This document shows positions 11,018 through 21,459 of a DNA stretch of 64,000 bases, piece by piece. Made by a program: the position numbers and the translations under genes. The DNA is from Malus domestica. Taxonomy: Eukaryota > Streptophyta > Magnoliopsida > Rosales > Rosaceae. The DNA lies in assembly GCF_042453785.1 (NCBI RefSeq), contig NC_091663.1:35795001-35859000 (forward strand). The letters run 5' to 3'. Every line of letters begins with the position of its first letter. The first letter of the stretch is position 1. The notes below the pieces were generated by a model. The model was not told the DNA's origin and did no database searches. It saw only the letters and a list, made by a program, of their open reading frames with translations.

Positions 11018-12413
11018 AAACATATAGATTAATAATTGACTTTTACTTTTACAGTTTAGATTTAGGGTTTGGTTTGTTGAAGGAAGGGCAGGTTCTGGCT
11101 TGGGATCTGCATTTATCTCCTACAGTTAGTAATATATTTTCAGTCTACATGGGTTGTTAGGGATACAACAAGTCAAGGGAAGAGGTGGAATTTGGTGTGG
11201 TTGGTTAGCAATTTTTTACTTCTTCAAATTGTACAGCAGAGTGAAAAAGTTACATATTTTGAGAGTGATTTCTTTGTTCTTCGCTTTCTTTTTATTTGCT
11301 TCTCATTTTGTTACCCCCAACAATGAATTTTGAAACGCGAATCCACCCTCTTAATTTGGCTTCTGCCACTCTATCGATATGAAGTGTCAAAATTAAATCA
11401 AGGACGGACAATGATTTTAAAATGAGCTGAGATAGTTTATACTTGATGTAGAAAACTATAAGAGAACTCGATGGACCATGATTTTAAAATGAGTTGAGAT
11501 TGGTGCCGGGGGTTGGCACTTATAGGCCGCTATCAATATGGGATAGAGTTTAGTTTTAATCTCAGGAGTCAATCATGGTTGGCCGAACGAAGCATTGCTA
11601 TTGGGGGTGGGACATTTGTAATCCGCTATCAATTGTGACATAATTTATACTAAAGTCATCACTTTTAACGTAGTAACCCCCTTTAAGAAAAATAAAAAAT
11701 TTCTCCGTGAGTGCGCCGGGTGCTAAAGCGTGCCGAACTTAGGGTGTTATTTTTCGGTCGGCTACTATTCACCCATTACTATTCCTGTGCTACTATTCAT
11801 ACGCTCCTAAACCCTAAACCATCAATTTTTTTTATTTTATTTTATTTTTTTGTTAATTTTTTTTCCCTTACCATAACCAAACCATACTTCATGTTCTACA
11901 AAACGTATTGGCGGTAAAAAAAAATTCTTATAATCCATGTCAAAACACACTCGAAAACAAGGATATAAATATGAATCTATATAAAGTAGGGTAGGAAGGA
12001 AAAAAAAATTCAATGGAAAAAGAAAAAAGCAGAAAATAAATAAATAAAATAGAAAATGATACGATCGGTAATATCTACCGATTGTCCACGGTAATGATCA
12101 CTATAAAAGTAGCGACCTAAATGCATATTAGTCGCTATTATCATACCGATCCTCCCTTTTCAATTTTTTTTCTTTTTTAGTTTTTTATTATTTATTTTTA
12201 AAAATTTTCTTTTATTTATCTTACCATAACAACAAACCATCATATTTATGTTCTTCAAAATATATTTTTCCTTGCAAAATTTATTATAATTCATATTTAA
12301 ACATTTGTCATCAACGATTTAAAAATATTTGAATTTAATAGTGGTTACTCAAATAAATTGGAATAGGAAAAGATTGGTACCATGCTATCGATCCTTGCCC
12401 AACCATACATAAA
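11018..12413. other. Intergenic, no gene seen; hairpin at about 12059-12155
   Basis: AT-rich sequence without recognisable proteins. Around 12059-12155 the sequence folds on itself: tagcgacctaa and ttagtcgcta are inverted, nested between gatcggtaat and taccgatc. This could be a small MITE remnant. Confidence 0.45.
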
Positions 12414-13015
12414 TCAACGTTCAATCTATTTATTTTCACCTTCGCCTCACCGTGAAGTTTTGAAAATTAAGATAAGACTTTCCTTTGAGATTTTTGAGGG
12501 TGGAACCCCATTTGACAATGTTTTGGGCCTCACTATTATATTTTTCACTTATTTTTTAGTTTTCGGCATAAATAATCTGCTAAATATTCATTTATGACTC
12601 AATAAATCGTAAATATGCTTCCAGATGCCTTATAAAGTTTTCCTTAATGCTCACAAAAAAATATTTTTCAAAAATAAAAATATTTGCATTTTTGACAAAA
12701 AAAATGTGGATTAACATTCACGATTTTTAGTCGGTTTTGTAAATTCATATATATATATATATATCATCATTCAATCTATTTATTCACCTTCGCTTCACCG
12801 TAAAGTTTTGAAAATTAATGTAAGACTTTCCGTTGGTATTCTTGAGGGTGAAACCGCTTTTTTATAATGTTTTGGGCCTCCCTACTATATTTTTTACTTA
12901 CTTTCTTAGTGTTCGGTTTAAATGTTCTACTAAATATACATTTGTTAAGTTTTAAAAATTAGTGTAAGACTTTTCGTTGATATTCTTGAGGATGGAACCC
13001 CATTTAGAGCCTAGT
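12414..13015. repeat. Degenerate direct repeat, about 350-bp spacing, three copies
   Basis: Blocks starting with ttcaatctatttatt at about 12420 and 12770 continue in parallel through gttttgaaaattaa, gacttt, ttgagggtg and gttttgggcctc. A third, shorter copy starts at about 12949 with gttttaaaaattagtgtaag and ends near 13012. Copies are diverged, and there is no coding sense. Confidence 0.65.
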
Positions 13016-13232
13016 GCAAGAGTACAAGTTCCATATCAACTTGGGCCGCCACATAAAAGAAATCAAATGATTGGGTTATCACAAAATTAGTTGGCCCAAT
13101 TGGAGTAAAAGCAACATACAAAATGCCAACTCTCTCTTTGCACATCGAGAGTACACTCTGTAGTCTGTATCTTTCTTCACACGTGTTAAGTCAGGTGAGA
13201 TAGAAAGAAAAAAAGAAATATATAGTCCGTTA

Positions 13233-13928
13233 GACCATTTTCAATGAAGATGTCAAATTTTAAATACAAAATTTAAATTTTACGATGGCACATTAACATC
13301 TCTTACAGTTTTGTTCTCCATCCGATAACCGCCACTGCCACTAAGATCAACACCATCACAGCAGCCAACTGAACACAGTGGATAAATCTATACATATATA
13401 CAATACAACGCCGGATTAAAATCCCAACCAACAAAATCAGAGCTGATCTGGCACAAAACGAAAGGAAAAGATCAAGTCTCAGAGGTAGATATGCGCTTAC
13501 CTCGAGCCTCAGCCAGCGATTCGCAGCCCTTGATTGAAACGCACCGTACGGAGATTACCGGAGAGGTAAATGCGATGAGGGCTTGGAAATGCAAAAACAT
13601 GGACAAAGGAAGGAGGAATGACAACCTGAGATGAGGATACAAAGTACTGTGCTCAAAGAACCTGAGATGCAAAAAACAGGGATGAAGGAAGGAGGAAAGA
13701 GAAAGAAAGTGGAGGAGAGAAGAAAACAATAAAAAATTAATTAAAAAAACGTAGAATAATTAATTAAAAAATATTTGAAGCTGCTGTCAAATTTGACAGC
13801 AAGAGATAGAAATGTTATTTCATGTCATGCCATATCATATTTGGCTTCTCGATTGAAAAACATTGTTGCTGTCTTTTATTATCATTATTGTTGATTTAGA
13901 TATTTTGACATCTTCTTTGGAGATGCTC
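13233..13928. mobile_element. PIF/Harbinger-like non-autonomous DNA transposon, 696 bp
   Basis: The 22-bp terminal inverted repeats begin gaccattttcaatgaag on the left and gagcatctccaaagaag on the right (opposite strand), both continuing atgtc. The flanking trinucleotide is TTA on both sides (13230-13232, 13929-13931), the target preference of PIF/Harbinger elements. The interior is less AT-rich around 13440-13700 and contains no recognisable transposase. It may carry captured host sequence. Confidence 0.7.
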
Positions 13929-14102
13929 TTATAGCTAAGTTTATTTTCAATACTTGAAGCATTATACTAAATACGGCCTTGAATGTTTCAATATTACCTT
14001 TTGGTTTAATGTCGGGTATCCAAAACTGTCTACGCCTTATTACGAGAAAAACTTACGTAAAAGCGACTATCATATTCCACATCTTTTATCTTAGTCTCAT
14101 TC

Positions 14103-14214
14103 AACCTCATACTAATTCCTTTGACCAAAAAAAAAAAAAAAAAAACCTCATACTAATTCCGATAAAAAACTGATCTAATAAGTGAGTTTATTGAAAAAAA
14201 AACCTCATACTAAT
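14103..14214. repeat. A-tract insertions with repeated target aacctcatactaattcc
   Basis: The 17-mer aacctcatactaattcc occurs at 14103-14119 and 14144-14160, separated only by tttgacc and 17-19 A residues. A third partial copy (14 bases) at 14201-14214 follows another short insert ending in an A-tract. The pattern resembles target-primed retroposition of nearly empty A-tails. Confidence 0.6.
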
Positions 14215-15561
14215 ATCTCTCTGGTTTCTCGTATCGTGAAAAGATAAATGGTTCTTCAACCCAATTGCGCAAATATTTATAGCGATTTTGGTTCGTCCCT
14301 CCTGGTTCAAACATGAATTATATCGGTTTGGACTTTCCTAATCAGTTAATTTACTCTCCTATTTAAATTTGGAAAGCTGTTAATGAATTGTTAGCACCAC
14401 ATTAATTAATAAAACAACATTAATTGACCAAATTAATTGCAAACGTATTGGCCAAAGCAGATGTGGAGTGTCCAGTATGTATGTACTCCGAGTTGTTTTT
14501 CATTTTGTTCAATCGTTGGTGGGGTTTTGAGGGGGAGGGAAGAAAGGGGAGGAGCAGTCTTGAACTCGGATGAGGAAGTATGTATTTCGAGTTTGGATCT
14601 CAATTCCCGTACTTTTTTTTTTCTTTTCGAAACATACTTCTTGTTTTGATAGAATGTACGATATCTATTAAGATGCCGATAAAATACGTACATAAGGATT
14701 TTATAATATCGCTTACATGATAGTGTACCCCCTGCAAAACTCTACAGAAAAACTTGTATAGGGTCACCCCTAAATTTTCAAAAGCATCTATTGACTTTAC
14801 TCAAAGTCATTCGTAGGGAAGTTCCCTCTATCGTTGTACTAAAAAAGTTGAAGGTATATGTAGAAGTTGATGAGGGATGCATGTTGTATACGCAGGAGAA
14901 AATAGAGGAGTCGGTTGTACTTCTTAGGAGGTGTTGTTCCTCCCTTGAGGATGGTTTGGGAGGCATTTACAAGGTCCAGAGAGATAGAGGTGAAGCAGGC
15001 CTTTTGCTGTGCTGTTAAGTCCGGTAGCTTTGACGGACTATCACAGGTAGCCGTCGGGAATGGAGCACCAGCTAGTCGATAGAAACCACCCAAGATCATA
15101 AGAAATCGTGACATTGTTCGGTTGCTTGAAGAATCTGCTCTTGTTACGATTTCATAATTTCTTGATGGGGAAGATAATTCAAGGTTTACTCTTGGCAGGG
15201 AGTCCGATTACTGCATGATATATCATCATGAACCCCAAATTGAAGATATAGTGTACAAATACATTGTTGAAAAAACAAATTTTGTAATATTTTTTCGATA
15301 ATCAGGATGTCTGCAACTCGGAGTTTCTGACCTTGTTTATATTCTGGTTCTTGTTTATTTACCGCTCTTGCGCGGTAAATAAAAGCTATATATGTTAGAA
15401 CAAATACAGTTCTGTCATGAATCAATTTAACTATCTAAAAAAAGCAGCTGTGGATCATCTTGTGGTTTCGAAATCTTCCATCTACCAGGTGGCTGGACTA
15501 ATCTACCAAAATTTTCAATGTGAATTTCGGACATAGGTTGCTCTTCATTTCTCTGGTTCTT
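14215..15561. other. Intergenic, possible gene debris at 14791-15018
   Basis: An open frame of 75 codons on the plus strand (14791-15018) and one of 91 codons on the minus strand (14839-15114) overlap here. The plus-strand peptide has a weak resemblance to the C-terminal part of DUF241-type plant proteins (SLEDGLGGIYK). The match is too short to call. Nothing else is recognisable. Confidence 0.3.
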
Positions 15562-18500
15562 TCAGTTGTTAATTTCTCCTTGGATTTGTTCCAGGGTTTT
15601 TCCCTTTGTTTCAGGCACAACCGCAATCACGAACAACACAGCTAGAACATTGATCACTGCATACAGAAGGAATGTACCTGAAATCACACACAAGTAAGTT
15701 AATAACTTTGCTTTATAACCTGTAATTACCAACTATCATGTATATTCGGATAAAAAGGGCGACCCAAGCCACCAAGGCTCCCCCGCTTTGTGAGGATCGA
15801 GGGAAATAAGAAAGGAAAATGGTTATTCTATTTACCATAGGAGTTCCAACTCATAAGAAAGTTGAAAGTGTAGGAACACAGCCATGCACCGACCCAGTTC
15901 ACTAGCGTTGTTAAGCTTCCGGCCTGTCCTTTAATGTTTATAGGGAATATCTGCAGAAGATAGAATGTTTCTTTGGATTTGTGACATGATCAAGACAACG
16001 ACTGACAGAGAAATGAGTAAATATTGCGAATCTGATATACCTCTGACATTATAACCCATGGAACTGCTCCCATTCCGATTGAAAAAGATCCTATAAAGAT
16101 CTGAATGCAGAAACTAACTGTTATTTAAGAATGTAAGGAGAAGAAAAAAACATGAAAAGTTAAAACCGATCTACATGGATAATATGAGATGAATGAGTTA
16201 CTTACCAATATGCCTGCTACAGAAAATATGGGAGCTGCATCGAATGCCAATTCATGAACCTGGTAAACAAAGAGCTCTCTTGTCATTGTTTTGTTGGATA
16301 AAGCACGGAGATAAGGTCAATGTTCAAGGATTACCTTCAGAAAGAATGAAATGGCAACGAGGACACAGCCAAGTATCAACCCTGATGCAGAAGCCTAGAG
16401 TGAATTGGAAAAAGTTAAACTTACGCGTATGGATGGGAATCTGTTTCATAAAGTTCTCAAGAATTAAAACTGTGCTCTAATTTACCAAAATTAGAGGCTT
16501 TCTTCCCGCTTTATCCATTACGGCTGCACCAAGGCCAGTTACGACAACCTGTAGATCAGAACCAGATCAAGATGCTCCTAATTGAGAGAAATTGACACAT
16601 TCCAAGAGCTGTCACATTAAGAATGTAGAACCTGAAGAATGGCGTAGGTTATAGTTCCGACGTTAGGAGAAAATCCTGAGGTGGTTTAGATAGTCTTTAG
16701 CTTTTGATTGTAGAAAGAAGAATATATATTTTTAAGTGAGTGGTTCAATTTGCACTCAGGAAAATGAAAGAGATACAGACGAGTATATTGAAGTTACATA
16801 TATACCTGATTGCTCAAAAATATCACTGACATAGAAGCAGACCCCATTGATTCCGCCCAATTGCTGACAGACCATCAACCCGACTGCAATCTGATAAGAT
16901 AAATATTATAGCAAAGAAAAGTTTCAACTCAAAGGGAAAGAACAATAAAATTGATGTACACATGGTGTAGGGAGAAGTTCTTACAATGACCGAGCGCAAG
17001 TATCTCCTTTGAAACAAATCAATTTGGCTTGAGGGAACCGATCAAGAGTTGTGATATACTCCTGCCAAGGTATTACACTGTATTGCTTGAAATGCATGAT
17101 CTTCGAAACGCTCTAACATATTGTCAGTATGGTTTAGGAGATGGAGTGCAGGAATTAAATATAAGAACCTGGATTTCTGCTGCTTCATCAGATATGTCAG
17201 CGTCTCTGCCGCGAAGTTTCTGCAGTGCAACTTCAAACTCTTTCTGGCGTCCTGTCTTTGCCTACATCCATGACGAAATCATAATGTATGTCTTCATTTT
17301 ACTGAATGTTTTCCATCATATAGACAGCAAAATGAAAAAGAGTACTTTCTTACCAACCATCTTGGAGACTCGGGAATGAAAAAGAGACCGAAAATGATCA
17401 CAGCACAGGGAACAATTTCTGCAATCGTCGCACATGTGAGAACTCCGCCACTTAATTACATATCATAGGGTATTCTAACTCAAAGCACATTTTGTCTAAG
17501 AAATTCACCGATTATTGCTAAAGCCCTCCAATGTACTACTACCCCGAAAATGAAGGAAAAGGACACTCCAGTAACGATCATTAACTGTAAATACGCATTA
17601 GGTAGCATTAGTTGTGGTCCAAACACGTGTGTAGGTATCACGGATTTCATTTCTTATTACATGTTTACCTGATTTACAGCAGTTAGTCTTCCTCGAAGAT
17701 TTTTGGGCGCAATCTCAGCTACAAAAACAGGTACCTTATCAACCACCCGATATTGCATCAGACTAGGTCAATAACATGTGTGGTTCTTTAAATAGTCATG
17801 TTTTGGTCTCACAAAATACTCAAATGCAGAGGAGGGTGATAACTCACAATGTACGAAAATGCTCCACTTCCGTACCCAGTTGCCACTCTCCCGATGTCCA
17901 GAGACAAAGCCCCCTTCAACAGAAAATGATGAAGAACACGAATAAGGTCGAATATTTACTTAGAAGGTAAAAGCACAAAGAAATTCCGGCAGTAAAATTA
18001 GTACAAACCTTAGAGAAGTAAATAGCAAGCCAGCCTGCAACACAGAAAACACAGGACATTCTCAAGGCCTGCATACGAGTTTACAGTATAGATACTGTTA
18101 GTTAAACAGAATTAGGTAGTCTCCTGTATATTTGACATAATTTCCCAACTCGTACCCCTTTTCGACCTAGAAAATCAGTGATCGGCCCGATTGTGATAGC
18201 ACCTATCATTGCACCAAATGTCAAAATGGAGCCAAACATTGCATACTGCATACAGATGCACAGGAAGAGAAGTATTTTCAGTTGTTGAAAATCCAGAAGA
18301 TTATGATGCAGAATGTTACATTTTTGTTTCTTGAATCGAAAATTTCACCCTATATTTACAAGTAGCGTCTCAGGGATCGAAAGCAATGGTTCGACAGCCT
18401 TGAACCAAATGAAACGTCACAATGCATGTTCTCATTCATTCACTACATTACCATGCATGCATTTCGAGTCCTAATCACCTTCATACCTCTGCTAACGATA

Positions 18501-18828
18501 AACCGAGATCATTCATGATGCCAGATTGAGTAGGCGACGAGTAACCAACCTGGAAGAAGTCATACAAACACTGTCAAAACCGAACAATATCAAAACGACT
18601 TGACTGTCAGAAGATTGCAACAAAAGCTGAATACATCATCCTAAGCACTTACACCGCATCCGAATTCATAAGAGCCGCAGACTGCAACAAATGTGCTGAG
18701 GTAAACCATCCATGATCGCCTTTGGCGCTTCCATGACCTGATCCATCTCCATCAGCCGCGTTCACTGCCCTCACCAGCGGCTCTCTTACCTCCCGCGCAG
18801 CGTACTTTGATTGATCTTCAACGGCCAT
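15562..18828 (-). pseudogene. ERD6-like sugar transporter, full-length copy with two frameshifts
   Basis: All exons of a 12-helix major-facilitator sugar transporter can be placed with correct splice sites: 18653-18828, 18487-18549, 18156-18245, 18009-18068, 17848-17913, 17669-17734, 17509-17584, 17354-17418, 17169-17261, 16985-17061, 16806-16890, 16632-16675, 16486-16548, 16335-16394, 16206-16259, 16041-16100, 15836-15950 and 15562-15677. Family motifs remain (DFLGRKG, PESPRWL, QQLGGIN, PETKG). Compared with the intact neighbour, exon 1 lacks one base at about 18713, just before WMVYLSTF, and exon 10 lacks four bases at about 17021, between AKL and DLFQRR. Each shift alone would end the protein early. 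A start at the Met of WMVYL would bypass the first lesion but not the second. Exons 9 and 10 are separated by a short intron that the intact copy lacks. Recent decay is likely because splice sites are intact; assembly error is the alternative. Confidence 0.82.
15752..15808 (-). mobile_element. Au-like SINE fragment in last intron of the decayed transporter
   Basis: The sequence gcgacccaagccaccaaggc followed by tcccccgctttgtgaggatc parallels the 3' part of the SINE at 3714-3844. The matching intron of the intact transporter (21576-21688) lacks it, so it arrived after the duplication or was lost from the other copy. Confidence 0.5.
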
Positions 18829-19880
18829 GTCTGCCTGATTATATGACTCTCCGGTATGTTTATGAATCTGTACAAATGTCAAAAGGAAGGAAGATCCAAA
18901 CCGAGGTCAGAAGGGATGTACAAAATTTCTAAATTTTCGACGAAAATATCATTTTCGAGCTTCTAAGTTTGATCTGAACTGCCACTTTGATGACATTGTT
19001 TTGTTTCTGTTTAACAAGTTTGAACAAAGGAGGTCAAAAGTAGGCAATTCTGGTGCTCAATTAGTTAAAAACTTGACTTGCTCAAAAGATTGCTACTGGT
19101 TCTGTTGCCGTTTTGATTAGATCCTTGTCGTTTGTATGCAAATAAAATTATCATGACAGAGTTGGATAACGATAAAAAATTTAAAATAAATAAATAAATA
19201 AAAAGTCGATTTCTTCAATGTCCATGGTCCGAGGGACAAGATAGGAGAAACGTATCTACGAGACTGCAACAGGATGACATTAACAGTATCTCAAGTCAAT
19301 CACGCGCATATTATGCGTTTAATTTCCTTCATAATAGCAAGTGTTAATTGACATAAAATACTGTCACAATGATATTCTTGTTGCACATAAGTTACCCTAC
19401 TAGCATAAGCTCATAATATAATTCATTTCATTTCCTTTTCTCACTCTCATATGTGAAAATTGATTTTCTGGATCATTAATGATCATTTTCACAAGGATTT
19501 TTATCGCAAATGGTCTTTGAGATTTAATCGAACTTCTTATTTTGATCATTGAGGTTCAAAATCAATTAATGTGGTCCTTGACATTAATTGTCGAACAACA
19601 ATCCGAAAGCAAAAAATGGGTCATCAAACCCTAATTCCTTGTATGGGAAACGACATTTGGGGGAGATTGAAGAAACGAAAATCTCGATTTCTTAAGATTG
19701 AGTTAAATCTTTGTATGTAGAAAAATTGGCTGAAACTATCAATTTACAAATCTCATTGCCGAAATGATCTCTTTTCATTATTCTATCGACATGTCGTCAA
19801 TATTTAATTTTAATCAGTTCAACAATCGGACTCATAAAAATGATAATTTCAGCCGGTTTCCCTACTAATCAAGCACTTAC
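18829..19880. other. Transporter promoter region and intergenic DNA
   Basis: Just upstream of the decayed transporter start, gaatctgtacaaatgtcaaaa resembles gaacttgtataaatggcaaag found upstream of the other two copies (about 20544 and 24862). This indicates that the 5' flanks were duplicated along with the genes. The remainder has no recognisable content. Confidence 0.45.
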
Positions 19881-20504
19881 ACAGGATCCAGATTCTAAAG
19901 AGCCACAAACTGCAACAATTGTTTAAAATTGAGTAAAGCTATAAGACCCGCCAAGATCTTGAAATGAATTTCACAAACGATTAATGTGGAATACGTAAAT
20001 TACATACCTTGAATATTAGCTGTCAAATGTCATCTACAATCTCCATCTTGATCGATCCATAGACAAGCCATCTATGTGTAGGAAATTAGGTTTTCTCCCT
20101 CTAGCCTTGTTTGCACGTTGAATACCCTAATACGTGTTGTTCATTAATGTACACATTAAATGGGTATGTGCATTATTAGGCAGAGAAATGACCTATTTCC
20201 TATTAAATCCCATTATCAATTACCACCCTTCACGGTAATAAAGCAGGAAACCAATTCTCATAATTTGAACAATAGGATTGCTTCCATAACAAATTCATTA
20301 AACCGAATATATCACAAATGGATCATGTCTTTTGGACCACACTAGAATATTGAAATATTCTTACACAAATGTGCTGAGATAAACCATCCATTGATCCCCC
20401 CTGCTGCTTCCATCTCCACCGTCCATTTTATTCACCACCACCCTCATGACTGGCTCTCTTACTCCCTCCTGCACATCCCTCCTTACATCCTCTTTGATGG
20501 CCTT
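19881..20504 (-). pseudogene. ERD6-like transporter exon-1 relic, split by an insertion
   Basis: Only exon 1 remains, in two pieces: 20366-20504, with AIKEDV..DVQEGVREP and WMVYLSTF still readable, and 19881-19918, with AVCGSLESGSC followed by an intact donor site. The start codon position reads AAG instead of ATG (20502-20504). The two halves are separated by about 446 bp of foreign sequence (19920-20365). No later exon follows before the decayed copy begins, so this is a truncated third member of the array. Its upstream flank still resembles that of the intact gene. Confidence 0.82.
19920..20365. mobile_element. Probable solo LTR, 446 bp, inside the transporter relic
   Basis: The insertion begins TGTTTAAAA and ends CTTACA, that is TG..CA, and breaks the exon at a point where the intact gene reads caacaaatgtg. 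The flanking bases caat (19916-19919) and caaat (20366-20370) fit a worn 5-bp target duplication, as for an LTR retrotransposon. There are no coding frames inside. Family not identified. Confidence 0.55.
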
Positions 20505-20807
20505 GTCTGCCTGCCTGGATTATATAAACTTGAAACGTCGCGATGAACTTGTATAAAATGGCAAAGAGAAAACGATTCCAAGCGATGGGTTTTGTAAGCA
20601 AGAAATATCAAATAATGAAAACCAGAAAAGAAAATCTTTATCCAAAAACATCTTGTAAATTTATTTTTCTGAACTTGTAAAAGTTTGATCTGTTTAGATT
20701 GCTTCTTACTGACAGTGCCTTTGTTGATTTGAAGTGTCTAACAAAGAGTCTAACAAAGAGCTAAAAGTGAGCAAATATTGAGGTCAGGTAGTCATAAACT
20801 TGACAAG

Positions 20808-20941
20808 GAGAGATGCCCGATGTACCGGGCACCCACTGTCATAATACAAGTGATTGAATTCTTAAACAAAAAACTTTCAACCATTTATATTATGATATTT
20901 AGTGTATTGGGATGTGTTTTCAGTACACTGAAAAATTTCTC
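20808..20941. mobile_element. Mutator-like MITE, 134 bp
   Basis: It begins gagagatgcccgatgta and ends gaaaaatttctc, giving short inverted ends. A perfect 9-bp duplication cttgacaag flanks it (20799-20807, 20942-20950). A related, more diverged element lies at about 45797-45938. Confidence 0.75.
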
Positions 20942-21145
20942 CTTGACAAGGCATTGTTCTGTCTTTTTTCATGTCACACGTGGACAATTTTCAGCGAGAT
21001 GTGGGAGTGCGTACGGCTGTTGGGCACAACACATGAATGTATAGGCTAAGGATATTTTAAGCTCTTATGCTAGACTTCCATCCTTCGATAAGATATGCTC
21101 TCGATAGGTTCATATAATTATTATTTTTTCTATTTATTCATGGCA

Positions 21146-21285
21146 AGTGCCTTCGCCCATGAGCGGTAGGTCTCGGGTTCGAGACTTGAAAGCAGCCTCT
21201 CCATAAATGGGAGTAAGGCTAACCGACATTCACCTCTCACAGACCCTGCGTAAAGCGGGAGCCTTGTGCACTGGGTACGACCTTT
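21146..21285 (+). mobile_element. Au-like tRNA-derived SINE, 140 bp
   Basis: It starts agtgccttcgcccatgagc, has a B-box-like ctcgggttcgagactt and ends gggtacgacc followed by T residues. It is flanked by a perfect 12-bp target duplication ttattcatggca (21134-21145, 21286-21297). It lies between the intact transporter and the relic copy. Clearly the same family as 3714-3844. Confidence 0.82.
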
Positions 21286-21459
21286 TTATTCATGGCATAA
21301 ATCAACTCAATTAATCATCGTAAAAATAGCAGTACAACAACTTTGTGGTTTTAAATTGTAGCATCTTCAAAGATTTTCCATCTTTCTGAATTGAGCTGTC
21401 AAATTTTTCAACGAGGATTTTACTTCTAAAAAGAATGCTCTTCATTTCTTCCTTCGGTT

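Noticed and set aside
13472..13729. 85-codon minus-strand frame inside the Harbinger-like element
   Set aside because: Leu/Ser/His-rich translation of a purine-rich stretch, with no transposase features.
18649..18882. 77-codon frame read as a separate small protein
   Set aside because: It is exon 1 of the decayed transporter read past its 1-base deletion; the second half loses family similarity.
21146..21285. Possible tRNA gene suggested by ggttcgagact
   Set aside because: No cloverleaf or anticodon stem; target duplications and sister copies show that it is a SINE.
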